The position numbers and the translations under genes were made by a program. From assembly GCA_910580075.1 (NCBI GenBank), contig CAJTVR010000054.1, positions 1 through 30,459 on the forward strand: 30,459 nt of DNA. Direction: 5' to 3'. The DNA comes from an uncultured Eubacterium sp. Its GTDB lineage: Bacteria; Bacillota; Clostridia; Lachnospirales; Lachnospiraceae. Below, piece after piece: positions 1-8,830 of the stretch (position 1 is its first letter; every line of letters begins with the position of its first letter). A model generated the notes under the pieces. It was not told where the DNA came from and did not search any database. It worked only from the letters and a program-made list of their open reading frames with translations.

Positions 1-58
1 GAGTCACAGAAAAAGGAACAAGTGTCTCCGCCTGGCGTCCGGTTAATCGATACTTTTT
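1..58. repeat. Palindromic repeat element, right-arm fragment cut by window edge
   Basis: The first bases match the right arm of the palindromic family seen complete at 10104-10424: a GTCACAGAAAAAGG core, then CTCCGCCTGGCGTCCGG and a TTAATC-like end. The rest of this copy lies left of the window. It sits upstream of the redox operon promoter. No coding potential is seen. Confidence 0.75.
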
Positions 59-106
59 TAGGTTACTGATTTCATATTACAGCATAAGCACGGATATGTG
101 CAAGTA

Positions 107-123
107 AAAGTTTAATAAACTTT
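107..123. promoter_or_regulatory. 17-nt palindrome, possible operator of the redox operon
   Basis: AAAGTTTA-A-TAAACTTT is a perfect 8-1-8 inverted repeat immediately before a TATAAT hexamer at 125-130 and upstream of the main promoter. Its form fits a dimeric repressor site for the downstream redox genes. It is AT-rich and could arise by chance, and I cannot assign the regulator. Confidence 0.35.
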
Positions 124-144
124 GTATAATATTTAAAATAGTTA

Positions 145-173
145 TAGATAATTTTCAGATTTTATTGTATAAT
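145..173 (+). promoter_or_regulatory. Sigma-A-type promoter of the redox operon
   Basis: TAGATA at 145-150, a 17-nt spacer and TATAAT at 168-173 lie about 80 nt upstream of the start codon at 257. A second TATAAT at 125-130 has only a poor -35 partner. A GGAAGGGGG ribosome site precedes the ATG. Confidence 0.5.
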
Positions 174-256
174 ATGTCCCATAGATATAAAAAACGGGTT
201 TTGGACAAATATTTTCAATCAAAAACGCGTCTAAGTAAAGGAAGGGGGCAAAATAC

Positions 257-2173
257 ATGTACTACAAGACATCAGAGGAACATGAAGCGCTGCGGGCCGA
301 AATCAGGGAATGGGCAGAACGGGAGATTAAGCCGATTGCTTTTTCCCTTGATAAAAACAACGAATTTCCAAGGGAACAGATCAGAGATTTTGCAAAGAGA
401 GGTTTTATGGGCCTCCCTTATCCGGCTGAATACGGCGGGATGGGAAAGGATATTTTAAGTTATGCCATAGCGGTTGAGGAATTGTCACGGGTAGACGGAG
501 GAACCGGCGTAATCCTTTCCGCTCATGTATCTTTGGGAACATTTCCGATTTTTGCATTCGGCAGTGAAGAGCAGAAAAAGAAATATCTTGTACCTCTGGC
601 AAAAGGCGAGAAGATTGGCGCATTTGGACTGACAGAGCCTAATGCAGGGTCTGATGCAGGCGGAACAGAGACAACTGCGGAATTAGCAGGGGATTACTAC
701 ATATTAAACGGCGAGAAAATATTTATTACAAATGGCGGAGAAGCAGATACCTATGTTGTATTTGCAGTTACTACACCTGACATCGGAACAAGGGGAATCA
801 GTGCTTTTATTGTAGAAAAAGGATGGGAAGGCTTTACGTTCGGGGATCATTATGATAAACTGGGCATTCGCTCGTCAGCGACGGCACAGCTGCTGTTTCA
901 GAATGTAAAGGTACCGAAAGAAAATCTGCTTGGCAAAGAAGGACAGGGATTTAAGATTGCCATGGCTACGTTAGACGGAGGACGTATCGGAATTGCCGCT
1001 CAGGCACTTGGTATTGCCCAGGGAGCATATGAGGCAGCAGTCGAATATGCAAAAGAGAGGGAACAGTTTAATGCTCCGATTGCCCAGCTGCAGGCAATTC
1101 AGTTTAAAATTGCAGAGATGGCAACGAAAATCCGGGCAGCCAGATTTCTTGTGTACAGTGCCGCAGAATTAAAAGAACATCATGAGCCTTATGGTATGGA
1201 AGCAGCTATGGCAAAGAAGTATGCTTCTGATATCTGCCTGGAAGTGGTCAATGACTCGCTTCAGGTTTTCGGCGGAAACGGTTACTTAAAAGGCATGGAT
1301 ATTGAACGGGCGTACAGGGATGCTAAAATCTGTACGATTTATGAAGGAACTAATGAAATTCAGAATGTAGTTATTTCTTCTTATATATTAGGCAAGGCAG
1401 CCAAAGCGTCAGCTCCGGCTCCTGGTGCTGTGAAAAAGAAAAATCCGATTACCGGGCCTAGGAAGAGGATTATGTTAAATGAAGGCAGTGCACAGAAAAA
1501 TGTGGAGAAACTGGCAGCCTGCTTAAAAGAAGACGGGCACGATTTTACGGTGGGCATTGATATTGATACGCCGATTATCTCAGCAGAAAGAGTTGTCAGC
1601 GCCGGAAAAGGGATTGGCGATAAAGAAAATATGAAGCTTATTCGTGACCTGGCAGCAGCAGCAGGAGCAGCAGTCGGCTCTTCCAGACCGGTTGCAGAAC
1701 AGCTTCAGTATGTGCCGTTAAACCGCTATGTCGGTATGAGCGGCCAGAAATTTACAGGGAATCTTTACATTGCCTGCGGTATTTCGGGAGCAAGCCAGCA
1801 TCTGAAAGGAATTAAAGAAGCGTCCTGTATTGTAGCAGTGAATACGAATCCGAATGCTCCGATATTTAAAAACGCAGATTATGGAATTGTGGGCGATGTA
1901 AAAGAAATTCTTCCTCTGCTTACAGCGGCGCTTGACGATGGCAATGCGAAAAAGCCGGCACCGCCTATGGTGAAAATGAAACGGACAGTTATTGAAGAAG
2001 CTGCGCCGGCACCGGTTGGAAGATATGTATGTTTGGGCTGCGGCTATGAATACATTCCTGAAAAAGGGGATGAAGAAGGCGAAGTACGTCCGGGAACAGG
2101 TTATAAAGAGCTTCCAGAAGACTGGGTATGTCCGGAATGCGGAGAAGCAAAGTCTAACTTTATACCATCATAA
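257..2173 (+). CDS. Acyl-CoA dehydrogenase / ETF-alpha FAD domain / rubredoxin fusion protein
   Basis: This 638-residue cytoplasmic flavoprotein has three parts. Residues 1-380 are an acyl-CoA dehydrogenase of the short-chain/butyryl type; E363 in the IYEGTNEIQ motif is at the position of the catalytic base. An Ala/Pro linker leads to residues about 405-565, which match the C-terminal FAD-binding domain of ETF alpha (SSRP, GQTG-like, CGISGASQH and NADYGIV motifs). After a second Ala/Pro linker, residues 590-638 are a rubredoxin with CLGC (C592, C595) and CPEC (C625, C628). Ordinary acyl-CoA dehydrogenases are about 380 residues. The ETF-alpha N-terminal domain is absent and no ETF-beta gene is in the window. 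The likely electron path is acyl-CoA to FAD to FAD to Fe(Cys)4. The next gene, 20 nt downstream, encodes a flavodiiron protein, the usual rubredoxin oxidant. Domain calls are firm; the acyl-CoA substrate is unknown. Confidence 0.93.
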   Translation: MYYKTSEEHEALRAEIREWAEREIKPIAFSLDKNNEFPREQIRDFAKRGFMGLPYPAEYGGMGKDILSYAIAVEELSRVDGGTGVILSAHVSLGTFPIFAFGSEEQKKKYLVPLAKGEKIGAFGLTEPNAGSDAGGTETTAELAGDYYILNGEKIFITNGGEADTYVVFAVTTPDIGTRGISAFIVEKGWEGFTFGDHYDKLGIRSSATAQLLFQNVKVPKENLLGKEGQGFKIAMATLDGGRIGIAAQALGIAQGAYEAAVEYAKEREQFNAPIAQLQAIQFKIAEMATKIRAARFLVYSAAELKEHHEPYGMEAAMAKKYASDICLEVVNDSLQVFGGNGYLKGMDIERAYRDAKICTIYEGTNEIQNVVISSYILGKAAKASAPAPGAVKKKNPITGPRKRIMLNEGSAQKNVEKLAACLKEDGHDFTVGIDIDTPIISAERVVSAGKGIGDKENMKLIRDLAAAAGAAVGSSRPVAEQLQYVPLNRYVGMSGQKFTGNLYIACGISGASQHLKGIKEASCIVAVNTNPNAPIFKNADYGIVGDVKEILPLLTAALDDGNAKKPAPPMVKMKRTVIEEAAPAPVGRYVCLGCGYEYIPEKGDEEGEVRPGTGYKELPEDWVCPECGEAKSNFIPS

Positions 2174-2193
2174 GAAAGCAGGAGGGATTAAAG

Positions 2194-3399
2194 ATGAGCA
2201 GTGTCAGAAAAGTAACAGAAGATTTATACTGGGTAGGTGTCAATGACAAACGCCTGCATCTGTTTGAAAATATTCATCCGATACCAAGAGGAGTATCTTA
2301 TAATTCGTATCTGCTGATGGATGAGAAAAAAGTGCTCTTTGATACAGTAGACTGGTCTGGATGCAGAGAATTTTTGAAAAATATAAAAGAAGTATTAAAT
2401 GGAGAGAAACTGGATTACCTTGTAGTGAACCATATGGAACCTGACCATGCGGCATCTGTGGAAGAGGTCCTGATCCGATATCCGGAATGCAAAGTGATCA
2501 GCAGCGAAAAAGGATTTATGTTTATGCACCAGTTTGGCTTCCATGTAGAAGGACGCAAAGAAGAAGTAAAAGAAGGCGATACAAAGAGTTTTGGCAAACA
2601 TGTTGTTACATTTGTATCGGCTCCAATGGTGCACTGGCCGGAAGCAATGGTGACATTTGATACGACAAATGGTGTGCTGTTTTCCGCAGACGCATTTGGC
2701 TCTTTTGGTTCCTTAGACGGAAAGCTGTTTGCAGACGAAGTGAATTTTGAACGCGACTGGATTGATGATGCCAGAAGGTATTTCTGCAACATTGTAGGCA
2801 AATACGGGCCTTTTGTACAGCATCTGCTTGCAAAGGCACAGACTGTGCCGATTAAGATGTTCTGTCCGCTGCATGGCCCGGTATGGCGTGAGGACTTAGG
2901 CTATTATATCGACAAACATGATAAGTGGAGCAGATACGAACCGGAAGAAAAAGGCGTGCTGATTTTATATGCATCCATGTATGGAAATACTGAGGCAGCA
3001 GCTCAGAACCTGGCATCGACGATTTGCGAAAAAGGTATTACGAATGTGGCAGTGTATGATGTATCCAATACGCACGTATCCTATCTTGTAGCAGAAGCAT
3101 TTAAGTACAGCCATATCGTGCTGGCTTCTGTAACATATAACCTTCAGATTTATCCGGTTATGTATGATTTTCTGCATCATTTGAAAGTGCTGAATTTCCA
3201 GAAGAGGGTATTTGGAATTATTGAAAACGGTACATGGGCGATTAAGTCCGGTACACTGATGAAAGAATTTATTGAGAATGAGTTAAAAGAATGCCTTGTG
3301 CTCAGTTCGCAGGTATGTGTGAATTCTTCTGCAAAAGAGGCAAATGAGCCTGAATTTGAAGCGCTGGCAGATGCGCTTGTGAAATCTATCCAGAAATAA
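2194..3399 (+). CDS. FprA-type flavodiiron protein (O2/NO reductase)
   Basis: This 401-residue A-type flavoprotein has a beta-lactamase-like diiron domain (1-250) and a flavodoxin domain (about 255-400, with the FMN loop SMYGNTEA). The diiron ligands are visible: H80-x-E82-x-D84-H85, H147, D166 and H227. The family reduces O2 to water, or NO to N2O, with electrons from rubredoxin or F420; no F420 genes are seen here. An AGGAGGG ribosome site lies 8 nt before the ATG. The gene follows the rubredoxin-bearing dehydrogenase by 20 nt without a terminator between them, so co-transcription is likely and that rubredoxin domain is the probable donor. There is no C-terminal rubredoxin or flavin reductase extension, consistent with a partner in trans. 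Confidence 0.95.
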   Translation: MSSVRKVTEDLYWVGVNDKRLHLFENIHPIPRGVSYNSYLLMDEKKVLFDTVDWSGCREFLKNIKEVLNGEKLDYLVVNHMEPDHAASVEEVLIRYPECKVISSEKGFMFMHQFGFHVEGRKEEVKEGDTKSFGKHVVTFVSAPMVHWPEAMVTFDTTNGVLFSADAFGSFGSLDGKLFADEVNFERDWIDDARRYFCNIVGKYGPFVQHLLAKAQTVPIKMFCPLHGPVWREDLGYYIDKHDKWSRYEPEEKGVLILYASMYGNTEAAAQNLASTICEKGITNVAVYDVSNTHVSYLVAEAFKYSHIVLASVTYNLQIYPVMYDFLHHLKVLNFQKRVFGIIENGTWAIKSGTLMKEFIENELKECLVLSSQVCVNSSAKEANEPEFEALADALVKSIQK

Positions 3400-3460
3400 T
3401 GTGCTGCCTGGGCAGACAGGTTTTATGAACTTTGCCAGGGCTGCAGCAGATACATGCAGG

Positions 3461-3488
3461 AAAAGTTCTGCGTAAGCAGAGCTTTTTC
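3461..3488 (+). terminator. Intrinsic terminator after the flavodiiron gene
   Basis: AAAAGTTCTGC, a GTAA loop and GCAGAGCTTTT form an 11-bp stem with one G-U pair, followed by T-rich sequence. It lies 62 nt past the flavodiiron stop codon and ends the two-gene redox operon. Confidence 0.75.
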
Positions 3489-3546
3489 TGTATGTAAGTC
3501 CAGGAATATGGGAAGACTGGGCAATGAAAACAGAAAGGGATGACAT

Positions 3547-3876
3547 ATGGAGACTATTAGTTTGCTGGAAATGCTGCTGCATCATATTGTGGAGGCGGCA
3601 ATTCTGATATTTGAATTTATCGGGGTTGGGATTATTATTTTCTCTGGATTTCAGGGATTTATTCTTTATCTGAAGCGCTCACCTGCTACAAAACTGACGC
3701 TGGCCAGAGGGCTTGCCATGGGACTGGAATTTAAGCTCGGGAGCGAGATCTTAAGAACGGTTGTGGTAAGGGAATGGATGGAGATTGGCACTGTGGCAGG
3801 AATCATTGTACTGCGGGCGGCTCTGACCTTTTTGATTCACTGGGAGATTAAGGAGGAGGAAAAAGGAATCGGGTAA
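3547..3876 (+). CDS. DUF1622 family small membrane protein
   Basis: This 109-residue protein has a hydrophobic N-terminal segment (about residues 9-42), an amphipathic centre containing the family-typical LARGLAMGLEFKLGSEILRT stretch, and a second membrane segment (about 78-98) ending in a charged tail. DUF1622 proteins are small inner-membrane proteins of unknown function. A GAAAGGGA ribosome site precedes the ATG. The gene lies behind the terminator at 3461-3488, so it is probably transcribed apart from the redox pair. I see no biochemical motif. Confidence 0.85.
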   Translation: METISLLEMLLHHIVEAAILIFEFIGVGIIIFSGFQGFILYLKRSPATKLTLARGLAMGLEFKLGSEILRTVVVREWMEIGTVAGIIVLRAALTFLIHWEIKEEEKGIG

Positions 3877-4037
3877 CGTATGCCAGGATTTTTTTTCATT
3901 CAGCCAGAGCGCCGTAATGCTGTATGTCAGATACTGTGCCAGCATTATTATTTATTTTTTTGCACAGCAGTTTCTGTTTCTGAAAGGGAAGTGCCAATGC
4001 CTGTGAGGACTTTCAGCCATTCAGAGGACACGAATAT

Positions 4038-4788
4038 TTATGACGGATCATGCAGTTTTTCTGAAGATTTCAGAATATGCATGATTTCAGTCCATCCTCC
4101 GGTACTCATTGCATTTTCAAATTCTCCCAGTATTTCCCTGTTCGGAATAAAGGCTTTTTTCGTCTCAGAATCATATCCAAGATATCCCAGATGAATCAGC
4201 AGGGTCAGCACATCATCTTTTGTTACAAATGTGCTCATATCGTTCTGAAAACTGAGGGTATTTACTTTTATATGTCCGCCGCCAAGCATCTGCACAATGT
4301 CTGAACGGAGTCCGTCAAAGTCCATGTCTATATAAATTTTTTCCTTTTTTAACATAGATTTTTTTTAACGTACCAGCAAGTCCCATATCCAGCCTTTTAA
4401 CGCAGCTTCCATATTCTTCTAAAAGTTCTTCGAGAACTTCCTGTTCCAGATATTCTGTCAGATTCCGATTTTTTGCACCAATCAGAAACTGCTGTATATT
4501 TAGAAAAATAACATCGTATTGATTCAGATGCTTCTCAAAACTGCTGCATTTTTCAATAGCAAATCCATGAAACAGCTCTTTGGAGTCACAGCCGCGGCTG
4601 TAATAGGCAGCCAGCATTTTAAGAGCCATGGATTATCCAAAACGTCTTGGCCTGCTGATACATATAAATTTTTCCTCGGTATTGATAAATTCATTTGTGC
4701 ATGCGGCCAGGCCGGTTTTGTCTACGTATATCTGGGAACTGACAGATTCGCGAAATCCGTCGTTTCCTGGATTTAGATAAATTCCCAT
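4038..4788 (-). pseudogene. Decayed AAA-ATPase-like (DUF1703-type) gene
   Basis: On the minus strand an ATG at 4786-4788 opens MGIYLNPGNDGF, then IYVDKTGL and SRPRRFG, the N-terminus of the AAA-ATPase-like family that usually carries a C-terminal PD-(D/E)XK (DUF1703) domain. The codon for the Walker A lysine (expected RFGKS) is a TAA stop near 4637-4639. The same frame continues as SMALKMLAAYYSRG. Near 4315-4355 the frame shifts in an A-rich stretch and appears to have lost the middle of the ATPase. The last part, YIDMDFDGLRSDIVQML to DDVLTLLIHLGYLGYD, matches the region before the nuclease domain, which is missing. Intact relatives exceed 500 residues. The gene is clearly dead; its original role is unknown. 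Confidence 0.85.
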
Positions 4789-5062
4789 AAAATGTATCCT
4801 TTCTGCCGCAATGTCTGCGTATTTTATAGCAGGGAAATATTATTTTGTCCTGCTGCTTTCAATTGTAACATAAATGAGGGAGGGCCACAACTGATATCTG
4901 GCCAGGGGTACCGTTTTAGAAAGGAGCACAGGCGTTTTTGTCTCGCACTTAAACGCTTCTTAAGATAAATATCCCCCAGGGAGGCTTGTGAAAAGGGTTT
5001 TTGCATGAGAAAATAAAAACCATATGCAGATTTTACATTTTTTAAAAATAAGGAGTGATAGG

Positions 5063-6622
5063 ATGAAAAAAACAGCGGTATTTCTTTCCGCATTCATTTT
5101 GCTGATCTTTCTGTCCGGCTGTGGCAGCAAAGAGGATGCTGCAGTTAAAGACATGAAGTCTGAATCTGTACTTACTTATGGCAGCGGAGATTATACAAGA
5201 ATCAATCCGGCTATGGATGAACATGGCGAAATCAATATATTGATTTTTAATGGTCTTACGGCACATAATGGTAAAAATGAAGTCATACCGGCCCTTGCAG
5301 AAAGCTGGGAATATGATGAAAAATCCTGTACGTATACATTTCATCTGGAAAAAAATGTCACATGGCATGACGGAGAAATGTTTACGGCAGATGATGTCAG
5401 GTTTACGATAGAAGAGATTATGGATCCTGATAATGGTTCGGAGAATGCGCCGGATTTTGAAGATGTGGAGGAGATTACAGCCGCTGATGATTATACGGTT
5501 TCATTCAGGCTGGCAGCGCCAAATGCAGCATTCCTTGATTATATGACAATGGCAGTGCTGCCGGAGCATCTTTTGGCAGGACAGAATATGCAGGAGTCAG
5601 ATTTTTTCCGCGCTCCGGTGGGGACGGGGCCGTACAGACTGGAGAGCTGGGAGGAAGGGCAGGCGATTACGCTTGCAAAAAATGAGAATTATTTTAAGGG
5701 AGAGCCGGATATAGACCGGATTATTTTTAAAATTGTGCCGGATGACCATGCAAGGGCGCTTCAGATGGAAAGCGGGGAACTGGATCTTGCACTGCTGACG
5801 CCGAAAGATGCGGCTTCTTTTGAAGGAAAGGAAGGATATGTACAGTATGTTATGAAAACATCGGATTACCGGGGGATTATGTTTAATTTCCAGCATGAGT
5901 ACTGGAAGAAAAACAGAGACCTGATCCGGGCAGTCTGTTATGGAATAGACCGGGAAGCGATTACAAAGGCTGTACTCTCCGGCCAGGGAATTGCCGCATA
6001 CGGGCCGCTGCAGCGCAATATTTATAATCATGAAGATGTGGAACATTATGATTATAATCCGCAGAAAGCGAAAGATATTTTAGAAAAATCCGGCTGGGTT
6101 ATGGGAAAAGACGGTTTTTATGAAAGAGAAGGCGAGACAGCAGGTTTTGTACTCAGTACCGGGGCAGGGGACCAGGTACGGTCTGATATCGCACAGGCGG
6201 CGGCCCAGCAGCTGCGGGAAATTGGAATCAGCTGTACAGTTGAAATTCCTGTCCGCATAGACTGGGAAGGACAGATGGCATATCTGATCGGATGGGGCAG
6301 CCCGTTTGATGCTGACGACCATACATATAAAGTATTTGGAACTGGAAAAGGGGCTAATTACAGCGGCTATTCCAATCCAGACGTGGACCGGTATCTGCAG
6401 ATGGCCCGCCAGTCAGCGGACCCGGACGTCCGTGCGGATGCGTATGACAAATTTCAGGAAGCGTTAGCGGACGACCCGGCATTTGCATTTATCTGTTATG
6501 TTGATGCGAATTATGTGGCAGATGCAGCTGTTAAGGGAATTACGCCGGATACGGTTATGGGCCATCACGGAGTCGGAATTTTCTGGAATGCGTCTGAATG
6601 GACAATAGAACGGCAGAATTAA
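5063..6622 (+). CDS. ABC transporter substrate-binding lipoprotein (family 5, peptide/nickel type)
   Basis: This 519-residue lipoprotein receptor has a lysine-rich signal peptide and an LSGC lipobox with C20 as the lipidated residue. The start at 5063 is chosen because an AAGGAGTGATAGG ribosome site precedes it and it begins the signal peptide; an in-frame ATG at 5024 would put 13 extra residues before the signal. The body follows the DppA/OppA/NikA family: PALAESWEYDEKSCTYTFHL near residue 80, then FTADDVRFTIEEIMDP and PVGTGPYRLESWEEGQAI. Specificity among di/oligopeptides, nickel chelates or other ligands cannot be told from the sequence. The fused ATPase gene starts 13 nt downstream and the two permease genes follow. 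Confidence 0.92.
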   Translation: MKKTAVFLSAFILLIFLSGCGSKEDAAVKDMKSESVLTYGSGDYTRINPAMDEHGEINILIFNGLTAHNGKNEVIPALAESWEYDEKSCTYTFHLEKNVTWHDGEMFTADDVRFTIEEIMDPDNGSENAPDFEDVEEITAADDYTVSFRLAAPNAAFLDYMTMAVLPEHLLAGQNMQESDFFRAPVGTGPYRLESWEEGQAITLAKNENYFKGEPDIDRIIFKIVPDDHARALQMESGELDLALLTPKDAASFEGKEGYVQYVMKTSDYRGIMFNFQHEYWKKNRDLIRAVCYGIDREAITKAVLSGQGIAAYGPLQRNIYNHEDVEHYDYNPQKAKDILEKSGWVMGKDGFYEREGETAGFVLSTGAGDQVRSDIAQAAAQQLREIGISCTVEIPVRIDWEGQMAYLIGWGSPFDADDHTYKVFGTGKGANYSGYSNPDVDRYLQMARQSADPDVRADAYDKFQEALADDPAFAFICYVDANYVADAAVKGITPDTVMGHHGVGIFWNASEWTIERQN

Positions 6623-6635
6623 GAAAGGGAAGCTG

Positions 6636-8624
6636 ATGGAAAATAAAACGACAGAGACAGAATATCTGCTGGAAGTAAAAAATCTGTCGGTCAGCTTTGA
6701 TACTCTAAAAGGAGAGGTGCAGGCTGTCCGGGATGTGAGTTTTTCCTTGAAGAGGGGAGAGGTGCTTGTTCTGGCGGGGGAGTCGGGAAGCGGAAAAAGC
6801 GTGCTGTGTAAAAGCATTATGAAACTGCTGCCATCTTCTGCCAGAATCAAATCGGGCAGTATCTGTGTGCATGGTACGGATATTACCGGATACAGCGAGC
6901 GGGATATGCAGAAACTGCGTGGAAGACTGTTTTCAATGGTATTTCAAAATCCTATGACGTTTTTGAATCCTTCGATGACCATAGGAGCACAGATAGCAGA
7001 AGCAGTAAAAATACACAGTCCTGGCATTAAAAAAGCAGATCTGGAGAAACGGGTGGAAGAACTGATGCGCCTGACTGGAATCGACCGCCCGCAAGAACGT
7101 AAAAACCAGTATCCGCATCATTTTTCCGGAGGCATGCGTCAGCGCAGTGTCCTTTCTGCAGCACTGGCGGCGGATCCGGATATTCTGTTTGCAGATGAAC
7201 CGACGACTGCGCTGGATGTTACGATTCAGGCACAGATTCTGGATTTGTTCCGGGAAATCGTTCAAAAACTTGGTACAGGTGCAGTGTTTGTAACCCATGA
7301 TCTGGGGGCCGCTGCAAGGGTGGCAGACCGGGTCGCAGTGATGTATGCCGGTAAAATTGTAGAAATAGGAACGGCGGAAGAAATTTATTATGATCCCAGG
7401 CATCCATATACCTGGGGTCTTATGCAGTCGCTTTTGATAAATGCAAAAGGCAGGCAGACGCTGAATGTGATTCCTGGCATGCCTCCCGCAATGATTCATC
7501 CGCCAGCTGGTGATGCATTTGCCAGCCGCAATGTGTATGCCCTTCAGATTGATTATGAAAAGCAGCCGCCGATGTTTCAGATTACAGATACACATTATGC
7601 AGCTTCCTGGCTGCTGGACCAGCGGGCCCCTGCGATTGCTGTACCGCAGGGCGGCAGATGTGAACGGAATAAATCATCGTATTGCATTCCTCATAAAGAC
7701 AGACAGCAGCCGGAAAATACAGCCGGATTTAGCAGCTCTGATACAGGTATTCTGCTGGATGTCCGGCATCTGACCCATGAGTTTTATCTGAACAAAAAAA
7801 CATCAGTCAGGGCTGTGGATGATGTATCGTTTCAGATAAAGAAAGGGGAAATATTTGCACTTGTCGGAGAATCAGGCAGCGGAAAGTCAACAATTGCCAG
7901 GTGTATCATGAATATTTACAAACCTTGTGGCGGCAGGATTATTTATAACGGCCTGGATGTGTGTGATCACAGCGTATTTAGAAAAAACAAAAAGATGTTA
8001 AAGGCTGTGCGTCAGATGATTTTTCAGGATTCGGATTCCAGTCTGAACCCGCGCATGAAGATCTGTGATATTATTACAGAACCGATGAAAATACACCATA
8101 GAATACCAGAACGGGGGTCTTACCGGAAAGAGGCAGAATTTCAGATGCATTATGCAGGACTCGACAGCGTGTATCTGGATGCATATCCGTATGCATTGTC
8201 CGGCGGACAGCGGCAGCGCGTGGCAATTGCCAGGGCGCTCGCAATGAACCCGGAACTTCTGGTGGCAGATGAGCCTGTGGCATCACTGGATGTTTCCATT
8301 CAGGCTCAGATTATAAATCTGTTCAGGCATCTGCAGAAAGAGCATGGTTTTACATTTCTATTTATTTCCCATGATCTTCCTATGGTAGAATTTTTGTGTG
8401 ACAGGGCCGGGGTTTTATACCGTGGGAAAATGGTGGAATGTGCTCCGGTAAAAGATCTGTTTTCAAATCCGCAGCATCCGTATACAAAGTCCCTGCTGCC
8501 AGCAGTTCCGGTTCCAGACCCGTTAAGGAGGCAGACAGAGAATATGACCGAATTTCATAAAGAGGATTTTGTGCGGGAAGCAGCATGGGTGCAGACAGGG
8601 CCGCAGCATTTTGTACTGCGGTAA
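6636..8624 (+). CDS. Fused double ATPase of peptide/nickel ABC transporter (DppD-DppF fusion)
   Basis: This single 662-residue polypeptide holds two complete ABC ATPase domains. The first has Walker A GESGSGKS (48-55), signature SGGMRQR (164-170) and Walker B ILFADEP. The second has Walker A GESGSGKST (411-419), signature SGGQRQR (522-528) and LLVADEP. Most members of the family use two separate proteins of about 330 residues (DppD/DppF, OppD/OppF). Between the halves is the oligopeptide-transporter C-terminal region. There the four cysteine positions of the usual C-x5-C-x6-C-x17-C motif are D293, N299, D306 and S324, so a [4Fe-4S] cluster reported for OppD-type subunits could not form. Both halves should be ATP-competent. 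The gene is 13 nt after the receptor gene. Confidence 0.93.
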   Translation: MENKTTETEYLLEVKNLSVSFDTLKGEVQAVRDVSFSLKRGEVLVLAGESGSGKSVLCKSIMKLLPSSARIKSGSICVHGTDITGYSERDMQKLRGRLFSMVFQNPMTFLNPSMTIGAQIAEAVKIHSPGIKKADLEKRVEELMRLTGIDRPQERKNQYPHHFSGGMRQRSVLSAALAADPDILFADEPTTALDVTIQAQILDLFREIVQKLGTGAVFVTHDLGAAARVADRVAVMYAGKIVEIGTAEEIYYDPRHPYTWGLMQSLLINAKGRQTLNVIPGMPPAMIHPPAGDAFASRNVYALQIDYEKQPPMFQITDTHYAASWLLDQRAPAIAVPQGGRCERNKSSYCIPHKDRQQPENTAGFSSSDTGILLDVRHLTHEFYLNKKTSVRAVDDVSFQIKKGEIFALVGESGSGKSTIARCIMNIYKPCGGRIIYNGLDVCDHSVFRKNKKMLKAVRQMIFQDSDSSLNPRMKICDIITEPMKIHHRIPERGSYRKEAEFQMHYAGLDSVYLDAYPYALSGGQRQRVAIARALAMNPELLVADEPVASLDVSIQAQIINLFRHLQKEHGFTFLFISHDLPMVEFLCDRAGVLYRGKMVECAPVKDLFSNPQHPYTKSLLPAVPVPDPLRRQTENMTEFHKEDFVREAAWVQTGPQHFVLR

Positions 8625-8683
8625 ACGGAGAAAGAAATGCTGCCTGCCGGAACAAACAGAGAGCTGGCTGTATGTGAACAGGG

Positions 8684-8813
8684 AAAAGGCCTTTTTCTGC
8701 TCCGCCTGCGAACAGTAAGAACTTCTAAGTTTTCTGGCAAATTCTGGGTATGAGGCAGAAAATTAAGAATTTCTAACAGTTTTGCGGAGGCAAAGAAAAA
8801 GGTTTCCCGATAG
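8684..8813. repeat. Palindromic repeat element, short internally deleted copy
   Basis: The left arm (CCTTTTTCTGCTCCGCCTGC, then AACAGTAAGAACTTCTAA) and the right arm (CAGAAAATTAAGAATTTCTA, then CGGAGGCAAAGAAAAAGG) are joined after loss of the roughly 140-nt centre present at 10104-10424. It is an imperfect hairpin in the gap between the ATPase and first permease genes. Confidence 0.75.
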
Positions 8814-8830
8814 GTATGAATTCCCCGGTA

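Noticed and set aside
3880..4194. Plus-strand open frame after the DUF1622 gene
   Set aside because: It overlaps the minus-strand AAA pseudogene, has no ribosome site, and the protein is low-quality.
4789..5062. Search for a promoter or riboswitch before the receptor gene of the ABC transporter
   Set aside because: There are several AT-rich hexamers but no -35/-10 pair with good spacing, and no recognised riboswitch fold.
6933..7595. Long minus-strand open frame of 220 residues inside the fused ATPase gene
   Set aside because: It lies wholly within a certain gene; its composition (many Cys, His, Arg) is typical of an antisense shadow.
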